From Megaleporinus macrocephalus (taxonomy: Eukaryota > Chordata > Actinopteri > Characiformes > Anostomidae), in assembly GCA_021613375.1 (NCBI GenBank), contig CM038702.1, forward strand, positions 28,847,349 to 28,911,348: DNA of 64,000 nucleotides. The letters are read 5' to 3'. This document shows positions 28,082 to 63,849 of the stretch, in pieces (position 1 is the first letter of the stretch; every line of letters begins with the position of its first letter). A program made the translations under genes and the position numbers. Under the pieces are notes generated by a model. It had not been told where the DNA came from. It did not search any database and saw nothing but the letters and a program-made list of their open reading frames with translations.

Positions 28082-28453
28082 AGAATTTTTTTTCATTTGT
28101 TATACATGTCATATTTTGTAGTCTTGGACATGTACACTGTTTTAAGGCATACAAGTCTAAAAGTCTTAACAGTCAGGGTTCCCTTTAATGTGGCAGTAAG
28201 TCTATGTGGGATTTGAGGTGTCCGTTTTTATATAATGGTTTCATTGCTTATGGACGATGCCATCCATGAATGTAGTTAATGTTCTTCTGCTTTTGTAATG
28301 GTTTTAATTAGGTGAGGTTGTTTTTCACTTTATAAAGCTGCCTTTACATTTCAGTGCCAGCCTCTGAACCCTGTCTTATATTGGCCTGTATTTTTTCAGA
28401 TTAATTAAATATTTTCCTTAGTAAAAGCATAATTGAGGAGTCTCCACTGCCGT

Positions 28454-28555
28454 CTTCTTCTTCTTCTTCTTCTTCTTCTTCGTATTATTATTATTATTAT
28501 GATTATTATTATTATTATTACTACTACTACAACTATAGTTATTATTATTATTATT
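28454..28555. repeat. compound trinucleotide microsatellite (TTC)n-(TTA)n
   Basis: A run of about nine TTC units is followed by imperfect TTA/CTA repeats extending to about 28555. The two motifs differ by one base, which suggests one array evolved from the other. Confidence 0.9.
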
Positions 28556-29594
28556 TTAGAATTTTTAGTTAAATGTGAATCCGACTGATCCCACAAAACC
28601 ATTATAATGAACCATTTCATAGCCAACCCCCTGGAGTGATTGTTACTGTATATTTACCTGCTGAAAGAGGGATCAGTGGAATTCCCTTTAGGGTTACATT
28701 TTAAATGTCCCCACACAAATGCAGGACAAAAACATAGTGGGAGTTTCAGCCCTTGAATTTATCTCATTACGTCCTTGAGTTCTTGTAAATCTTGTAAAAA
28801 TAGTTAAACAGCATAGTGTTGAACTAAACATAGAAAAAAGAGGGAGAGATGGCAGTTGAAGGAGCAGGTCAGATGCAGGTTAGTGATGAAGAAGAAGGTA
28901 AAGGAGTGTTTTAGCTTTCAGGAGACATCTACTTGGTGCTAGTCTGACTAAATAGCAATTTTCTTATTCATTTTGATACATTTCAGTTTATGATGATATT
29001 TTGGAAAAATTATATTTAAAAAATTCTACTGGTAGACCATGCCCCAGGTACAGGCTTAGCACTCTTTCCATAAACCTCTAGTAACACAACTGTATCATAT
29101 TAAAGTAAGAAATTGTTGTTAACTAAATTGACGTGTGTCGCATATCCATTGGAAGCTACATGTATTACTAATTTTGAGAATTATGACCAAGCCTATTTTA
29201 CCTAATGAATTAGTCTTTACCTCACCAAACATGGTCCCTGTTTTACTCTACCTGACCAAGCTTGGGAATATTTTAATATAAGAGGTAAGTCATATCAAGG
29301 GTGTGATAATGTGAATGAAAATGAAAAATGGTATTGCATGGATGGAAATCTGTAATGCTTGCTTTTGTACACAGATTCCAAATTTCAGAGAGTGTGTTAA
29401 ATGTGGTTTGTTTTTGACCTCTAGTGGTGCAAATATACCATTACAGTTTTTTTTCTCTCTCTCTCATCACAAACTCGATATTAGCCACTTAAGACCAGTT
29501 TTCGTTTTTTATTATATTAAGCAAGATTAATGCTTAATAGGAGGAACTTTAGACTATTTCTCCCTGTTAATGTTTGAGTTTATCAGTGTTTCTG

Positions 29595-30260
29595 TTTTGT
29601 TTTCAGAGCTCTCTTCATGTCATACCACACCATCTCGATTGGGTTAAGGTCAGGACTCTGACTTGGCCATACCAAAATACAAATCTTCTTGTTCAGTTGA
29701 TTTACCTTGGCTCTTGCTGCATCACCCAACATCTTTTTAGATTGAGGTCATGGACTGCTGCCCTTACAATCCTACAAAATGTTTGATACACTCATATCAT
29801 AGTTTCCTGAATTATAAGTCGGCCAGGCCCTGAGGCAGCAGGCCCAAACCTTAATGCTCCCTCTACTATGCTTTAATGCTGGGAGGACATGTGTTGTGCA
29901 TTTATATTAAAATGACCCATTTTTAGTCCCTTTTCTGAAGCAATCAAATGATCTTGGACAAACTTGAGATGCTCCTCACTGGTTTGACAGCAGTGGCTTC
30001 CTCTTTATGGTGTCCTTTCTCATCTCATTCAGGATTAGCTATTGTGCTCTTGGAGTGATTAACAGGACGCCTGCTCTTAGCGAGAGCAGCAGCAGTCCTG
30101 AATTTTCTCAATGTGTACAAGCATGTGTTTAGCAGTGCTTTGGTAGCCTTTTTTGGCCTCATGCAAGATTATAACACATCTGCTGAGGTCTTCTGAAAGT
30201 TGTTTGCATTAAATCATGTTTCACACTAACCTTTCTTGAGAAGAACAGATAACCAGGCTT
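29595..30260 (-). mobile_element. decayed Tc1-like transposon, minus strand
   Basis: The plus-strand strings are the antisense of a common fish Tc1 transposase gene: ATCTCGATTGGGTTAAGGTC, AGGACTCTGACTTGGCCATA, TGCTGCATCACCCAACATC, CGGCCAGGCCCTGAGGCAGC and GACAGCAGTGGCTTCCTCTT. Order and spacing are preserved but with deletions and frameshifts, so it is a fossil. It lies between creb3l2 and best3. Confidence 0.85.
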
Positions 30261-30299
30261 TGTGTGCTACTTTCATTAAATTGGTAAAGCACCTGTGAA

Positions 30300-31265
30300 C
30301 CCAACAATAATAATAACAAAAATAATAACCAAAAAACTTGGTAAGGTTTGTTAACAAGATAATTAAGTTATGACATAGTAAGACATGAGACCAACTTATT
30401 GGAAGTTGTGCCCATACATTATCGCTCCCATTCCGTAGTAAACTTGTTGGACCTTGTGTTACGAAGGGTTGGTATCAGTGGGGCTCGTTACCTAGCCCAA
30501 TGACTTACTGTCTTACATAAAGTTGAAAATCATGCATGTGTTAACAAAATGTTTCACCAAATGGAAATGCCAAAATCAGTTCCTCAGTCTAACCCCTGAT
30601 GTCCTTCACATTCAGCATAGCAATGACTCCACCAGCAGTTTTAGAATGGGTTTTCTCCTAGTAACCTCTGATTTAGAATTTAAATAGCTTGTACCATGTC
30701 TACTTCCATAAGAATGAGCACAAATTAAGGCAACTAAGTTACTAATTTTTAGTTACTTCCTTTACTTTAAAACATTGAATAGTTTTAAGGTATATTATTG
30801 CCACTGACTAGTAGTGGCATAGCAAAACACACAGGCAGACAATGCACATGCCAACACTCTCCTTTAGTGGTAAACTTAACTCTAAGCAAAAACTCTAACA
30901 CTTAGCACCTTAAACACTGCATTCTCTTTAGTAAAGTTAAAATATGGAACATAGCTTATGGCATCAGATTTCCAAGAAACTGGAAAGTTCAAACTTGCTT
31001 CAGTATAAATGAATCTTCATGATTCGGAAACATAATTGTTTCCCATATTTGACCTTTACAATGCTGAGACCTATCAGTTAAAAATGTCAGATTTAAATTT
31101 GACAGCTTTTTTGAGTCCATAATATCATAATATTAAATGAAAAATTCCCATTTCCAGACATTTTCCACATATTTTGTAAAATGCAATAAAACAGGAAAGA
31201 TTCCCCTGATCAAATTAATTGTATTTTGTAAATCTAATCAAATGTAGAATTTGATGTCTGCATAA
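30300..31265. other. spacer without recognised features
   Basis: AT-rich intergenic DNA between two transposon relics. Only a short AATAATAATAAC tract near 30309 was noted, and no coding or repeat signal was recognised. Confidence 0.4.
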
Positions 31266-31269
31266 CTAA

Positions 31270-31790
31270 AAAATGTTGGGACAGGCGCATGTGTTCGCCA
31301 CCTTTTTTTAATCACATTTTTTAATGGTATGGGAACTGAGGACTCAGTTCTGTAGCTGATTTTTTTGATACAAGAGTACAGCTGCTCAACAGTCCATTTT
31401 TGGTTTTCCATTTTATGATGCACCAGACATTTTCAACAGGACACAGATCTGGGTTGCAGGCAGGACAGCCAAGTTCATGCACTCCCATGTGTCTATGAGG
31501 CCACCGTGTTGTAGCATGTGTAGAATAAAGACTGGAATTGTCTTGCTGAAACAGCCACGCACTTCCTGGGAAATTATCTTGATGGCACCATGTGTCTCTC
31601 TAAAATCCCAACATACACCTTTGCATCAGTGGTACCTTCACACCCTTGTGCATATTCACTCTTCTGATGATTCATCTGACCACAGCACACATTATAACTG
31701 GTTTTCAGAACAGGTCGGGCTCAGAGAACGCTTCAGTGGTAGACTGTGTTTAATGACAACAGTTTTCCCAAGTACTCCTGCAGTGCCGTA
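31270..31790 (-). mobile_element. Tc1/mariner-type element relic, minus strand
   Basis: In reverse complement, the stretch around 31672 reads VLWSDES, the catalytic block of a Tc1/mariner transposase. Plus-strand landmarks include GGGAACTGAGGACTCAGTTC, CAGCTGCTCAACAGTCCATT, CAGATCTGGGTTGCAGGCAG, TGTCTTGCTGAAACAGCCAC and GGTCGGGCTCAGAGAACG. The region between the second-domain landmarks is deleted. It is the same family as the fragments at 20140 and 52908. Confidence 0.75.
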
Positions 31791-33607
31791 GGAGGGCACT
31801 TTGTTTAAATTTTGGTGAAGAGGATGATGTTTGACAAGTTGTTCCCACATTTTCAACTTAAATGTATAAATGTAAGGATACAGATCTTTTCTTCAAACAT
31901 GAGCAAATGCAAAATTACCAAAATTACTACCAGATTTCTAGTCACAGGAGTTAAAAATGTTGAACCAATAATCACAATATTTTTTTTTCAACAATATTTT
32001 TATTGTCATTTTTCTTTTTCTTGAACAGACATAACAGTACAACACCTACCTACATCACCCCCTTCAAAACCGTATCACATAATTCAACTAAGTTAAAAAT
32101 GAATACTAACAATACATAAATTAAAAGTAAACAATAAACAACAACAATAATAATAATAAAATAAACAAATAAAAATAAATGAAGTAATAATAATTATTAT
32201 TATAAATATACACAGAATACAACAATACATACATACAAAACACCACTTCCACAATGTGCATAATTCACAGATTCTTATTAAATGAAATTTGTAGTTTTAT
32301 CCGTTATTATAATCATGTATGGTTCCCAAAGATTAATAAACTCTCCTTGTTTGCCCCTAACAATATGTTAGTCGCTCTAGTCCAATTGAATTTGAGAGTT
32401 CCCTTATCCACATTTTCAATGTAGGACCTTCCATGCTCTTCCAGCACAGTGCAATGACCCTCCTGGCCTGAAGAAGTCCGAAGTCCAGTACTGGATATTG
32501 TTTCGGTGTTTGTAAAAAGTCCTTCGGATATATCCAAAGCAAACACAGTTTGGCATTGAAGGGGATTCTGGCACTAAACATCTCTGATAAGCACTTAATA
32601 ACATCTCTCCAAAACCTCTGAATTTTTGTACATTCCCATAGGCAGTGAAAAGGTGGCCTTTTTCATTCATACACTTGGTACAGATATCTGGAATATTATC
32701 AGACATATGGTGCAGTTTAACAGGAGTTATATACATCCACATTAGCCACTTGTATAGAAGTAAACGAAACCTTGTGTTTATTGTTTGTTTTTGTGCTTTA
32801 AGACAAGCATCTCCCCAATCTGTTTCATCTATGTTCTCTTTAATATCTCTTTTCCATGCATTTAGCTTATCCATTACTGATTCTGTGCTGTGGGCAACTA
32901 ATAAATTGTAATATTTAGTTAAATGTCCCTTCCTAAATTTTGATGTGTAACTTCCTCAAGTTTTGATAGAGGTGGTAAACACATTATCTGCTTATTTCTT
33001 GAAAACATATAACTTTTTAACTGCAGATATTTAAAAAAGTGTTTCTTAGGAATCATGTATCTTTGACATAACTGACTAAAGGATAATAAAACTCCCTCCT
33101 CATAAAGATCCATTATTTTTTGAATGCCTTTTATGCTCCATAACTTAAATCCTCCATCTTTTTTGCCTGGTGTGAACTGTTCATTACCCCAAATAGGGGT
33201 AAACTGAGATAATTTAGGCCCATCTCCTATGTGTTCTTGCGCGGCATACCAAACTGATATTGTGTTCTTAAGAAAGGGATTTTTTGTATGCTTTTTCAGT
33301 GTCTTGATATCAGATGAATATAAATATGAATTCAATGGCAGATCTGGAATGGACTGTTGTTCAATATCCACCCAGCCAGGGGGTGTCATCGCGCTAAAAT
33401 AGAATGACACTGAAGTTAGCTGGGCAGCCATATAATACAATTAAAATTAGGAAGTTGGAGGCCTCCCCTCTCATAAGGTAAATATAATAGCCTAAGACGA
33501 AGTCTAGCTTTCCTATCATTCCAAATGAATTGACTTAGTGATTTATTGAGTGTATCGTAAAAGGTTTTCGGTAACGGCAGTGGAAGCGTTTGAAAATAGA
33601 ATAAAAA

Positions 33608-35005
33608 TTAGGGTAGAATTTTCATTTTTATTAAATTTATTCGTCCGATCATAGATATAGGCAAAGTAGACCAGCGATTCAGCGAGTCAGTAACTCTCTC
33701 TAATAGGGGATCATAATTGGATGGGACTATTTTATTTAATTCTGGAGTTATCTTCACATATCTGAAACCTTCTGTGGTTGTTGCAAATGGGGTATTTAAT
33801 ATAGGATTATGCCTTTCTTCTTTATTGAGGAACATTAGTGCTGATTTGGAATTGTTAATTTTATATCCGGAGAATTTTCCAAAGTACTCCATTAATGTAA
33901 TTAAATTAGGGATGCTACTTTTTAGTTTTGACAAGAAAAAAATTATATCATCAGCAAATAAAGAAATATGATGCTCTATTCACCCAATTGTGATGCCCTG
34001 TATTTCTGTATGTGCTCGTACAGCTGTAGCTAATGGCTTGATTGCTAATGTAAATAATTGTGGTGATAATGGACAACCTTGTCGAGTAGATCTCTGTAAG
34101 CTAAAAGGTTTTGAAATGGTATTATTAGTTAAAACCTCAACCATTGGGTTTGTATATAATAATTTAATCCATTTAAGAAAAATATTACCAAAACCAAATC
34201 TAGGAAGCACATCAAATAAGTAATTCCATTCTATCCTATCAAATGCTTGACAGGCATCTACTGATAGCATAGCTGTATCTGTTGCATTGCGTTTCTCAAA
34301 GAGTATATTTAGTACTCTTCTAATGTTATGATAACCTTGTCTTTTCTGTACAAAGCCTTGCTGATCACCATTAATTAGTTGAGGAAGATATTTATCCAAT
34401 CGTTTTGAAAGTGCTTCACATAATATTTTTGTGTCACATCCCATTAAACTAATCGGTCTGTAAGAGGTACAGTCACTTGGGGATTTGTTTGGTTTTAATA
34501 TTAAGGTTATTAAAGCTAATCTAAGTGAATCTGGAAGCGTCCCTTTATCAAATGATTCTTCAAACATATTCAAAAGTGGTTTGACAAGCTGTTTACCAAA
34601 TGTCTTATAAAACTCTATTGGTAAACCATCCAGTCCTGGTGCTTTACCGCTATTCATATCCCCTATGGCACTAAAGAGTTCCTCTATTGTTAGTGGGCTA
34701 TCTAGTGTAGTTCTCTCATCTTCTGATATCTTCTGAAATTTTAACTGGTCAAGAAATGTATTCTGGTCCTCCCTACTTTCTGCATATTCTGACTTGTATA
34801 GTGATTTGTAAAAGTCCCTAAAATTATTATTGATCTCAGACGGGTCTGTAGTTAAGTTGCCAGACGCTGACTTTATACTTGCAATTGTTCTCTCTGCCTG
34901 CATTTTTTTAACTTTCCAGGCCAGTAGTTTACCTGTTTTTTCCCCCTGGTCATAGTAGGTCTGTTTAGTCCACATTAAACTCTTGGCTATATTATTACAC
35001 GACAA
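33608..35005 (-). pseudogene. L1 ORF2 reverse-transcriptase domain, disrupted
   Basis: A 341-codon open stretch (35005-33980) covers RT motifs 0 to about 5 and is terminated just before the catalytic FADD block. The block resumes in another stretch (33934-33608, GKFSGYKINNSKSALM). In intact elements RT copies the LINE mRNA at the nicked target. The internal stop and separate downstream fragments show that this copy cannot make a complete protein. Confidence 0.85.
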
Positions 35006-36595
35006 TTTATCATATTTCGCTCTTAGGGCAGAAAGATTCAGTAATTTTCCAGTATCATTGTCCTCATAGATTTCATTTTCAAGTTTTTTAATGTGGCTCT
35101 CCAGTGTTCGCAGTTCTTGATTATTTTGTTTTAGAATTTTTGTAACTAATAATTTCTTCTCTTATATAGGCTTTAAATGCTTCCCATCTCACACTAGCTG
35201 TAGTTTCGTCTCTATTCAATTTAAAATAGTTATTAATGCAGCTTTCTATCAACTTAATAAAGGTAGGATCCTGTAACAAATATGTCTGTAACCTCCATCT
35301 TAAACAATGTTCCAGCTTACCTAGTTGAATTTCCATTGATACAGCTGCATGGTCGCTGATTACAATGCTATTGTACCTACATTTTTTAACATTGGACTGT
35401 AGTTCCATTGAGATTAAGAAATAGTCAATGCGTGAATGGGTTTTTTATGTGCTTGAATAGCAGGAGTATTCCCTGTTATCAGGGTTCCGTACCCTCCAAA
35501 TGTCCATTAATTTTAAATCGTTCATATAATTAGTCAGTGTTTTCCTGGTTTGTACATGGGTTGCATCAGTTTGAGTGGACCTGTCTAACATCGGATTAAT
35601 GGTGCAGTTGAAATCTCCTCCTATATAGACCCTCTAAGGCAGACATGGTAAGAAATAAATGTTCAAAAAAAGATGGATTATCTTCATTGGGGCCATAGAC
35701 ATTTACAAAGTTAAGTTTTTGTGTCAAAATATTACCTTGCACTATAACATATCTTCCAAATGGATCTTGTATGATTTTTGTGACCTGGAATGGTATTGAT
35801 CTATGTATAAGTATGGCGACACCCCTTGCATAAGTTTTATATGAGGCACAAAATACCTGGCCTGGCCACCTTTTATTTAAAAATTTATATCTGTGCCAAT
35901 TAAGTGGGTTTCTTGTAAGAAAACTACTTTAGATTCAAGATATTTTATTCTATTAATTACTTGTTTGAGTTTGGTCAACTTTCTTATTCCTCGGACATTC
36001 CAACTGGTAATTTCCATTCCCAATTTACCTTGTTTTAACATCTTCATACAATGTTATCTGCTTCCAATGGTTTGAAGGGGAAAAAAAAACAGAAAACGGC
36101 GATGCAAGTACACACATGAACACCTACCCAGGAACACATACCAAACAACCACATAAACACCCCCTCCCCCCACATGTACACAACATGAAATTCTGAAATT
36201 CCCAAAATTGTGTCCCCTCCCTCCCTAGGGTTGAGAAAAAAAACTGGAGAACGTTGATCCACAACACTTGGGGAGCAACCAGTCAACCCAACCGGACCCA
36301 TGTCCTCAAATTAACAGTTTATTCTCCTTAACCGTGTACTCTGTTTTATAGAATACTCTCCTTTTAGAACTCAATGTTATTTTAACTAACCATATACATT
36401 AATAGTCTTATGAAACTCACTACTTCTGTGGAAAATAAGTCACCTTCTTTAGAAATCACTCAGGCTGTGAGATGTTTTTGTAGAACTCCTCAGCTTCGTT
36501 TGGCGTTGAGAAGAGATGCATCTTGCCGTTGTGCAGGACTCTCAGCTTGCAGGGGTTGTGTTGAAATCCGCGGAAAGCCTTGATGTCAACAAACA

Positions 36596-37060
36596 TCAAG
36601 GAAAAGCGATCCGTTTGAGTGCTGAGTTTAATGTAGAGTTCACATTTTCCAGCACGTCTTCGACATCGCTTACACGGCGCTCTGCTTCATCAATACGAGC
36701 TGTGTTAGCGGTAACATCTGCTTTCACTTCTGTTACCTTGCTCTCCAGTGCAGCCATTGAGTTTGCCATGTCGATTAAACGGTTGTTCATACTGTCCAAC
36801 TTTGTCCCAAAGTCTGCACGGAGGAATTTCAGCTCGTTTAAAACTTCAGCAATACTAGCCATGCTGTCGTCGCTAACGCTAACCTCCTTGTTAGCTGCAG
36901 GGTTAGTCGAGGTTGTTTTTGAGGTGTTTTTGCGCGCTCGTGTAAAAATATCACACTGTTTGACTACAGGGAGTTTTGACATATTTCCACTCAATTGGTT
37001 AGTAGTAATTGTCCAGAGCTTTTTGTTAAAATCGTACACAGTTTTGCGGAGCTCCCTCAC
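36596..37060 (-). CDS. L1 ORF1-like coiled-coil protein
   Basis: An open frame of 154 codons on the minus strand. The N-terminal part is basic and Thr-rich (ARKNTSKTTSTN). The C-terminal half is a heptad-rich coiled coil (LNELKFLRADFGTKLDSMNN, ALESKVTEVKADVTANTARI). ORF1 proteins of L1 elements trimerise through such coils and bind the LINE RNA. The RRM and C-terminal domains expected after the coil are not in frame here, so it is truncated. Confidence 0.7.
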   Translation of the reverse strand: MRELRKTVYDFNKKLWTITTNQLSGNMSKLPVVKQCDIFTRARKNTSKTTSTNPAANKEVSVSDDSMASIAEVLNELKFLRADFGTKLDSMNNRLIDMANSMAALESKVTEVKADVTANTARIDEAERRVSDVEDVLENVNSTLNSALKRIAFP

Positions 37061-37083
37061 CTAGCTGCCATTCTGTCGCGGTC

Positions 37084-37300
37084 ACGTGGCTCCAGGTGAA
37101 ATATGGGATAGCACAGTGTGCTGCAGTCACATATTTAAAAATGGCTTACAGATTCAGTAGGTCATCAGGGTGATGTTCACCTACTACTTCATGCCTACTG
37201 AGTATTCGGATATACTTGCCTACTACTAGGTTGTAGGCAAACAGGTGATTTCAGACGCACACGCATTATAAGACAAAAGAAAACATTCTAGCACAGCCTG
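37084..37300. repeat. possible MITE remnant between the L1 and best3
   Basis: The stretch CACCTACTACTTCATGCCTA, TACTGAGTATTCGGATATAC and TGATTTCAGACGCACACGC resembles the CTACTA...GACGCA end of a frequent fish non-autonomous DNA element. Only one end was recognised and the family is uncertain. Confidence 0.35.
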
Positions 37301-37383
37301 AATAGGAGAGAACACTCTACAACAGTGCCCAATCAGGTGTACTCTGGTATCTGAGTCTGTGCCCTTTCAGTTAGGAACAGTTT

Positions 37384-61166
<23,783 letters not shown>

Positions 61167-61350
61167 CTTTTTCTAAGGAGGCTCTGACGAGTGGGCTGAC
61201 TCGACTGGTCGACTCTTCTGTCTCTCCGCTGCTCAGCGTGAGCCTCAGGGATCCTGCATGGTCTTCAGGTTGGATGTTGTTCAGGACAAAATAAAGCAGC
61301 TTCACTGCGCTGTCATGTTTTTTCGACAGCAGTGTAAAGAGTGAGGCTAT
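61167..61350 (-). promoter_or_regulatory. best3 5' UTR and proximal promoter
   Basis: The sequence upstream of the best3 ATG is moderately GC-rich with CpGs (GACGAGTGG, GACTCGACTGGTCGAC, GCGACAGGGAGCGCC). A CTTAG acceptor-like site lies about 10 bp before the ATG on the minus strand, so part of the leader may be spliced. The transcription start is not determined. Confidence 0.4.
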
Positions 61351-61984
61351 TCGCGACAGGGAGCGCCAAATTTAGGGCTGTCGTTGCTGGAAAGATGCGA
61401 GGTTACGATGTCATGCTTGCCATGGCTAAATATATCTCTGCGTTCACTCATATTCATAGTCCCACAACACACAGCAGGCTGCCAGACACATTTCCAACAA
61501 CAGCTTATTGGCTTTCAGCTCCTGGCTGACCTGTCTGTCTTTCTGATTGCAACACACTGTTCATTTCATTGGCCTCTTAATTTGATTTAGCTTCATTTAG
61601 TTTGTAGTGTGAGCAGTGAGAGCCCCGTTTTACACCCACTTGAATGCCATGCACTAAAAAAGTGATTTGATGGTGCTATGTACTTAAGTTCACCGGCACA
61701 CTGCAGTAATAACAGTGTCCGTCGGAACGCGCTGTTGCTCAAGTAATTCTCATGCGCGTGCTTTTGGAAATCATTTTCAATCTTTTATTTTCCTTTATAT
61801 TTTATCATATGTATTTTTTACGTCATTATTTATTCTATTTATTTAATTGTTTTCATTCATTTGTTTTGTAATTTTTTATGTATACTATGTGTAAGCCTAA
61901 TATCATAGCTTTTTGTTTGTATTTTAAACATTAACTTTCTTTACTTTTTTATTTGAATTTTATTATTGAATTTTTAGTTTAGTT

Positions 61985-62130
61985 TATTTGTATTTTGTGT
62001 ATACTAATAAATGCATGCGTGGGAGCGCGCCCGCGCACGCATTGGCAACTGTTCCCAATGCGCGCGCCCGATAGAGAAGAAAGGGGCAGGTGCACGTGAC
62101 GCAAGCTGTCGGTTGGTTAGGATGCGCTGC
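61985..62130 (+). promoter_or_regulatory. GC-rich promoter-like block, divergent from best3
   Basis: A dense CpG cluster contains GGGAGCGCGCCCGCGCACGC and AATGCGCGCGCCCG, two NRF-1-like GCGC motifs in opposed orientation around a GGCAACTGTTCCC core, plus an E-box in GTGCACGTGACGC near 62092. It stands out sharply from the AT-rich DNA at 61780-61980 and lies about 0.9 kb upstream of best3, pointing to a housekeeping-type promoter. Confidence 0.6.
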
Positions 62131-62264
62131 GCTCAGGGGATGAGCCGAAAAGGACACGACGGAGAAGGCTGACTGAATTATTTCCATCATCTGGGTTTTG
62201 GAATATATTTTTTTATCTTGAGCTGGTCAGTGAACTAAAGTCTGCGACACACTGACTCATCGTA
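62120..62264 (+). other. putative non-coding first exon of a divergent gene (candidate rab3ip)
   Basis: Downstream of the GC-rich block, the sequence ends in a strong donor, TCATCGTAG|GTACGT, near 62264/62265. No long ORF is present, so it would be 5' UTR. In human, BEST3 lies head to head with RAB3IP, so this may be the rab3ip first exon with coding exons to the right of the window. That name rests only on synteny, and no RAB3IP peptide is visible. Confidence 0.35.
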
Positions 62265-63158
62265 GGTACGTTGATACATAAACAGTCGTCTGCTGTTCAG
62301 TCTGCGAGCTGTCGGTGTGTTAGCAAACAGCTTGCTAACCCCCTCATTCCCTCAGTAACCAACAAGATTCACTGAATATCCAGTTATCTTTTTTGAATCC
62401 CGAATGGAAGTAACCATAACACTCTGCAAATATTGTTCGTGCTGTTAGCGTTTCGGTCGGTTTATGTTTTTGTTCTATTTTCATTCAGAAGTGTTGATTT
62501 GTTATACATCTACATTGATATATAGTTAGCTACTAGTGAGATTAGTTGCGTGTCGATTTATTATATTGTACGTCAACCAGGGCGGTATGGCGGTCAATAA
62601 CAGCCGCCTAATGTAACAGCAAGTGGACTGATAGCATAGCCGGCTGCTGTTTTAGCTTTACACGCTTTGCTCACTGCTAGCACGCTGCTCTTGGTCAGCA
62701 GCTAGGGTGAATCGTGTAACAGATAGACACAAAAATGGACCTGCTGTCAAAGAGAACCTGGTATTGCACGATGCATATTTGGGCCTGTTTTGATGAATCA
62801 TATAAGTGTTGAAGTTCTTGCTGTGTCCCTCTTATGTCCACATGAATAAATCAGGTGCAGAAATTCAACCCTAGATGAGTACTTCGCCTGTGCACCGTAA
62901 TGGGCCCTCTTGTTGGCCTTGCAATACCTTCGGAGTTGTATTCCAGGCACGCTTTTTTGACATATGCCAATTGCATTGTTTGGGAGGGAACCACCCTATA
63001 TGACATTGCCTGGTGTTTCCCCAGCCCCCTCCTTTGGAGGATGCCTTCTTGGCAACTAGACCTTGTGCATGTTCGTGCATCATTTCTGGGATCAGTTATT
63101 TAAACTTTTATTTACCTTCGGCTTTTCCTTAATTACCTGATGTAGCTATTATGTACTT
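62265..63158 (+). other. putative first intron, no coding features
   Basis: The sequence becomes progressively AT-rich with no recognised exon. A short GC-richer stretch (62870-63080) reads through in two frames, but neither translation resembles a family I know. Confidence 0.35.
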
Positions 63159-63849
63159 ATACACTGATCAGCTATAACATTAAAACCATCTCCTTGCTTC
63201 AACACTCATTGTTCATTTTATCAGCTCCACTTACCATATTGTAGTTCTACTATTACAGACTGTAGTCCATCTGTTTCTCTGTGTACTTTGTTACCCTGTT
63301 CTTTAATGAACAGGACCACTACAGAGTAGATATTATTTGTGTGGTGGATCATTCTCAAGCACTACAGTGACACTGTGGAGTGTTAGTGTGTGTTCTGCTG
63401 GTATGAGTAGAGTAGACAGCAGCACTGCTGGAGTTTTTAAACATCTTAGAGCACTGCTGTACTGACCAAAAATATCATGGTTCCTATGGGCAGCATCTTG
63501 TGACCTCTGATGAAGAACTAGAGGATGGCCAACACAAACTGCAGCCAGGAGTGTCTAATAAAAACTTTAGAACAAAGACTGCTGTGTCTGATCCACTCAT
63601 ACCAGCACAACACACACTAACACACCACCACTATGTCAGTGGCACTGCGGTGCTGCGAATGATCCACCACGTAGTAATACCTGCTCCAGACCTGACCATT
63701 GAGGAAAAAGGATGAAATGAGTTTTAGATTATACAGAGATACTGTAGTTGTAAAACTATAAAATGATCCCATATAGTATGTGGCCCTGATAAAATGGACA
63801 GTAAGTGTAGGAACTGTGTAGGTTCCAATTTTAGGGCTAATCAGTGTAT
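63159..63849. repeat. foldback (palindromic) repeat, copy 4
   Basis: The left end ATACACTGATCAGCTATAAC plus ATTAAAACCATCTCC is paired with a right end ...GGCTAATCAGTGTAT. The left arm word GTTAGTGTGTGTTCTGCTGG is complementary to the right arm CCAGCACAACACACACTAAC. Left TGGATCATTCTCAAGCACTA pairs with right GCTGCGAATGATCCACCAC. Small deletions and a replacement near the right end are present. Confidence 0.88.

Larger units (their letters stand above)
26444..29590 (+). other. creb3l2 3' UTR region and spacer
   Basis: The AT-rich sequence after the creb3l2 stop has no coding potential. Mammalian CREB3L2 has a multi-kilobase 3' UTR, so part of this is probably transcribed. I could not identify a convincing polyadenylation site. 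It contains a possible hAT-derived fragment (TAGGGCTGCATGAAAAATCC, near 26952), a (CT)n tract at 28054 and a compound TTC/TTA microsatellite at 28454. Confidence 0.4.
31981..37085 (-). mobile_element. near-full-length but inactive L1-type LINE
   Basis: The element runs on the minus strand from ORF1 (36596-37060) through a broken endonuclease region to RT, and ends in a T-run at 31982-31989, which is the poly-A end of the minus-strand copy. ORF2 shows the endonuclease ISDHA motif near 35350 and RT landmarks GKAPGLDGLPIEFY, YRPISLMGCDTKIL, QQGFVQKRQ, AFDRIEWNYLF, QGCPLSPQLF and, after an in-frame stop, FADD (encoded near 33940). The 3' ORF2 fragments extend to about 32416. Stops and frameshifts disable it. 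Total length about 5.1 kb fits a fish L1. It is inserted downstream of the best3 coding end, on the same strand as best3. Confidence 0.85.

Noticed and set aside
28405..28626. Minus-strand ORF with poly-Ile and poly-Arg runs
   Set aside because: It is a translation of the TTC/TTA compound microsatellite, not a gene.
36516..37064. 182-codon plus-strand ORF, Ser/Val rich
   Set aside because: Exact antisense of the L1 ORF1 coiled-coil frame, whose heptads and position relative to ORF2 fit L1.
62871..63103. Overlapping ORFs in both strands near the right edge
   Set aside because: No recognisable domain and no splice sites that place them in a gene; treated as intronic or intergenic.
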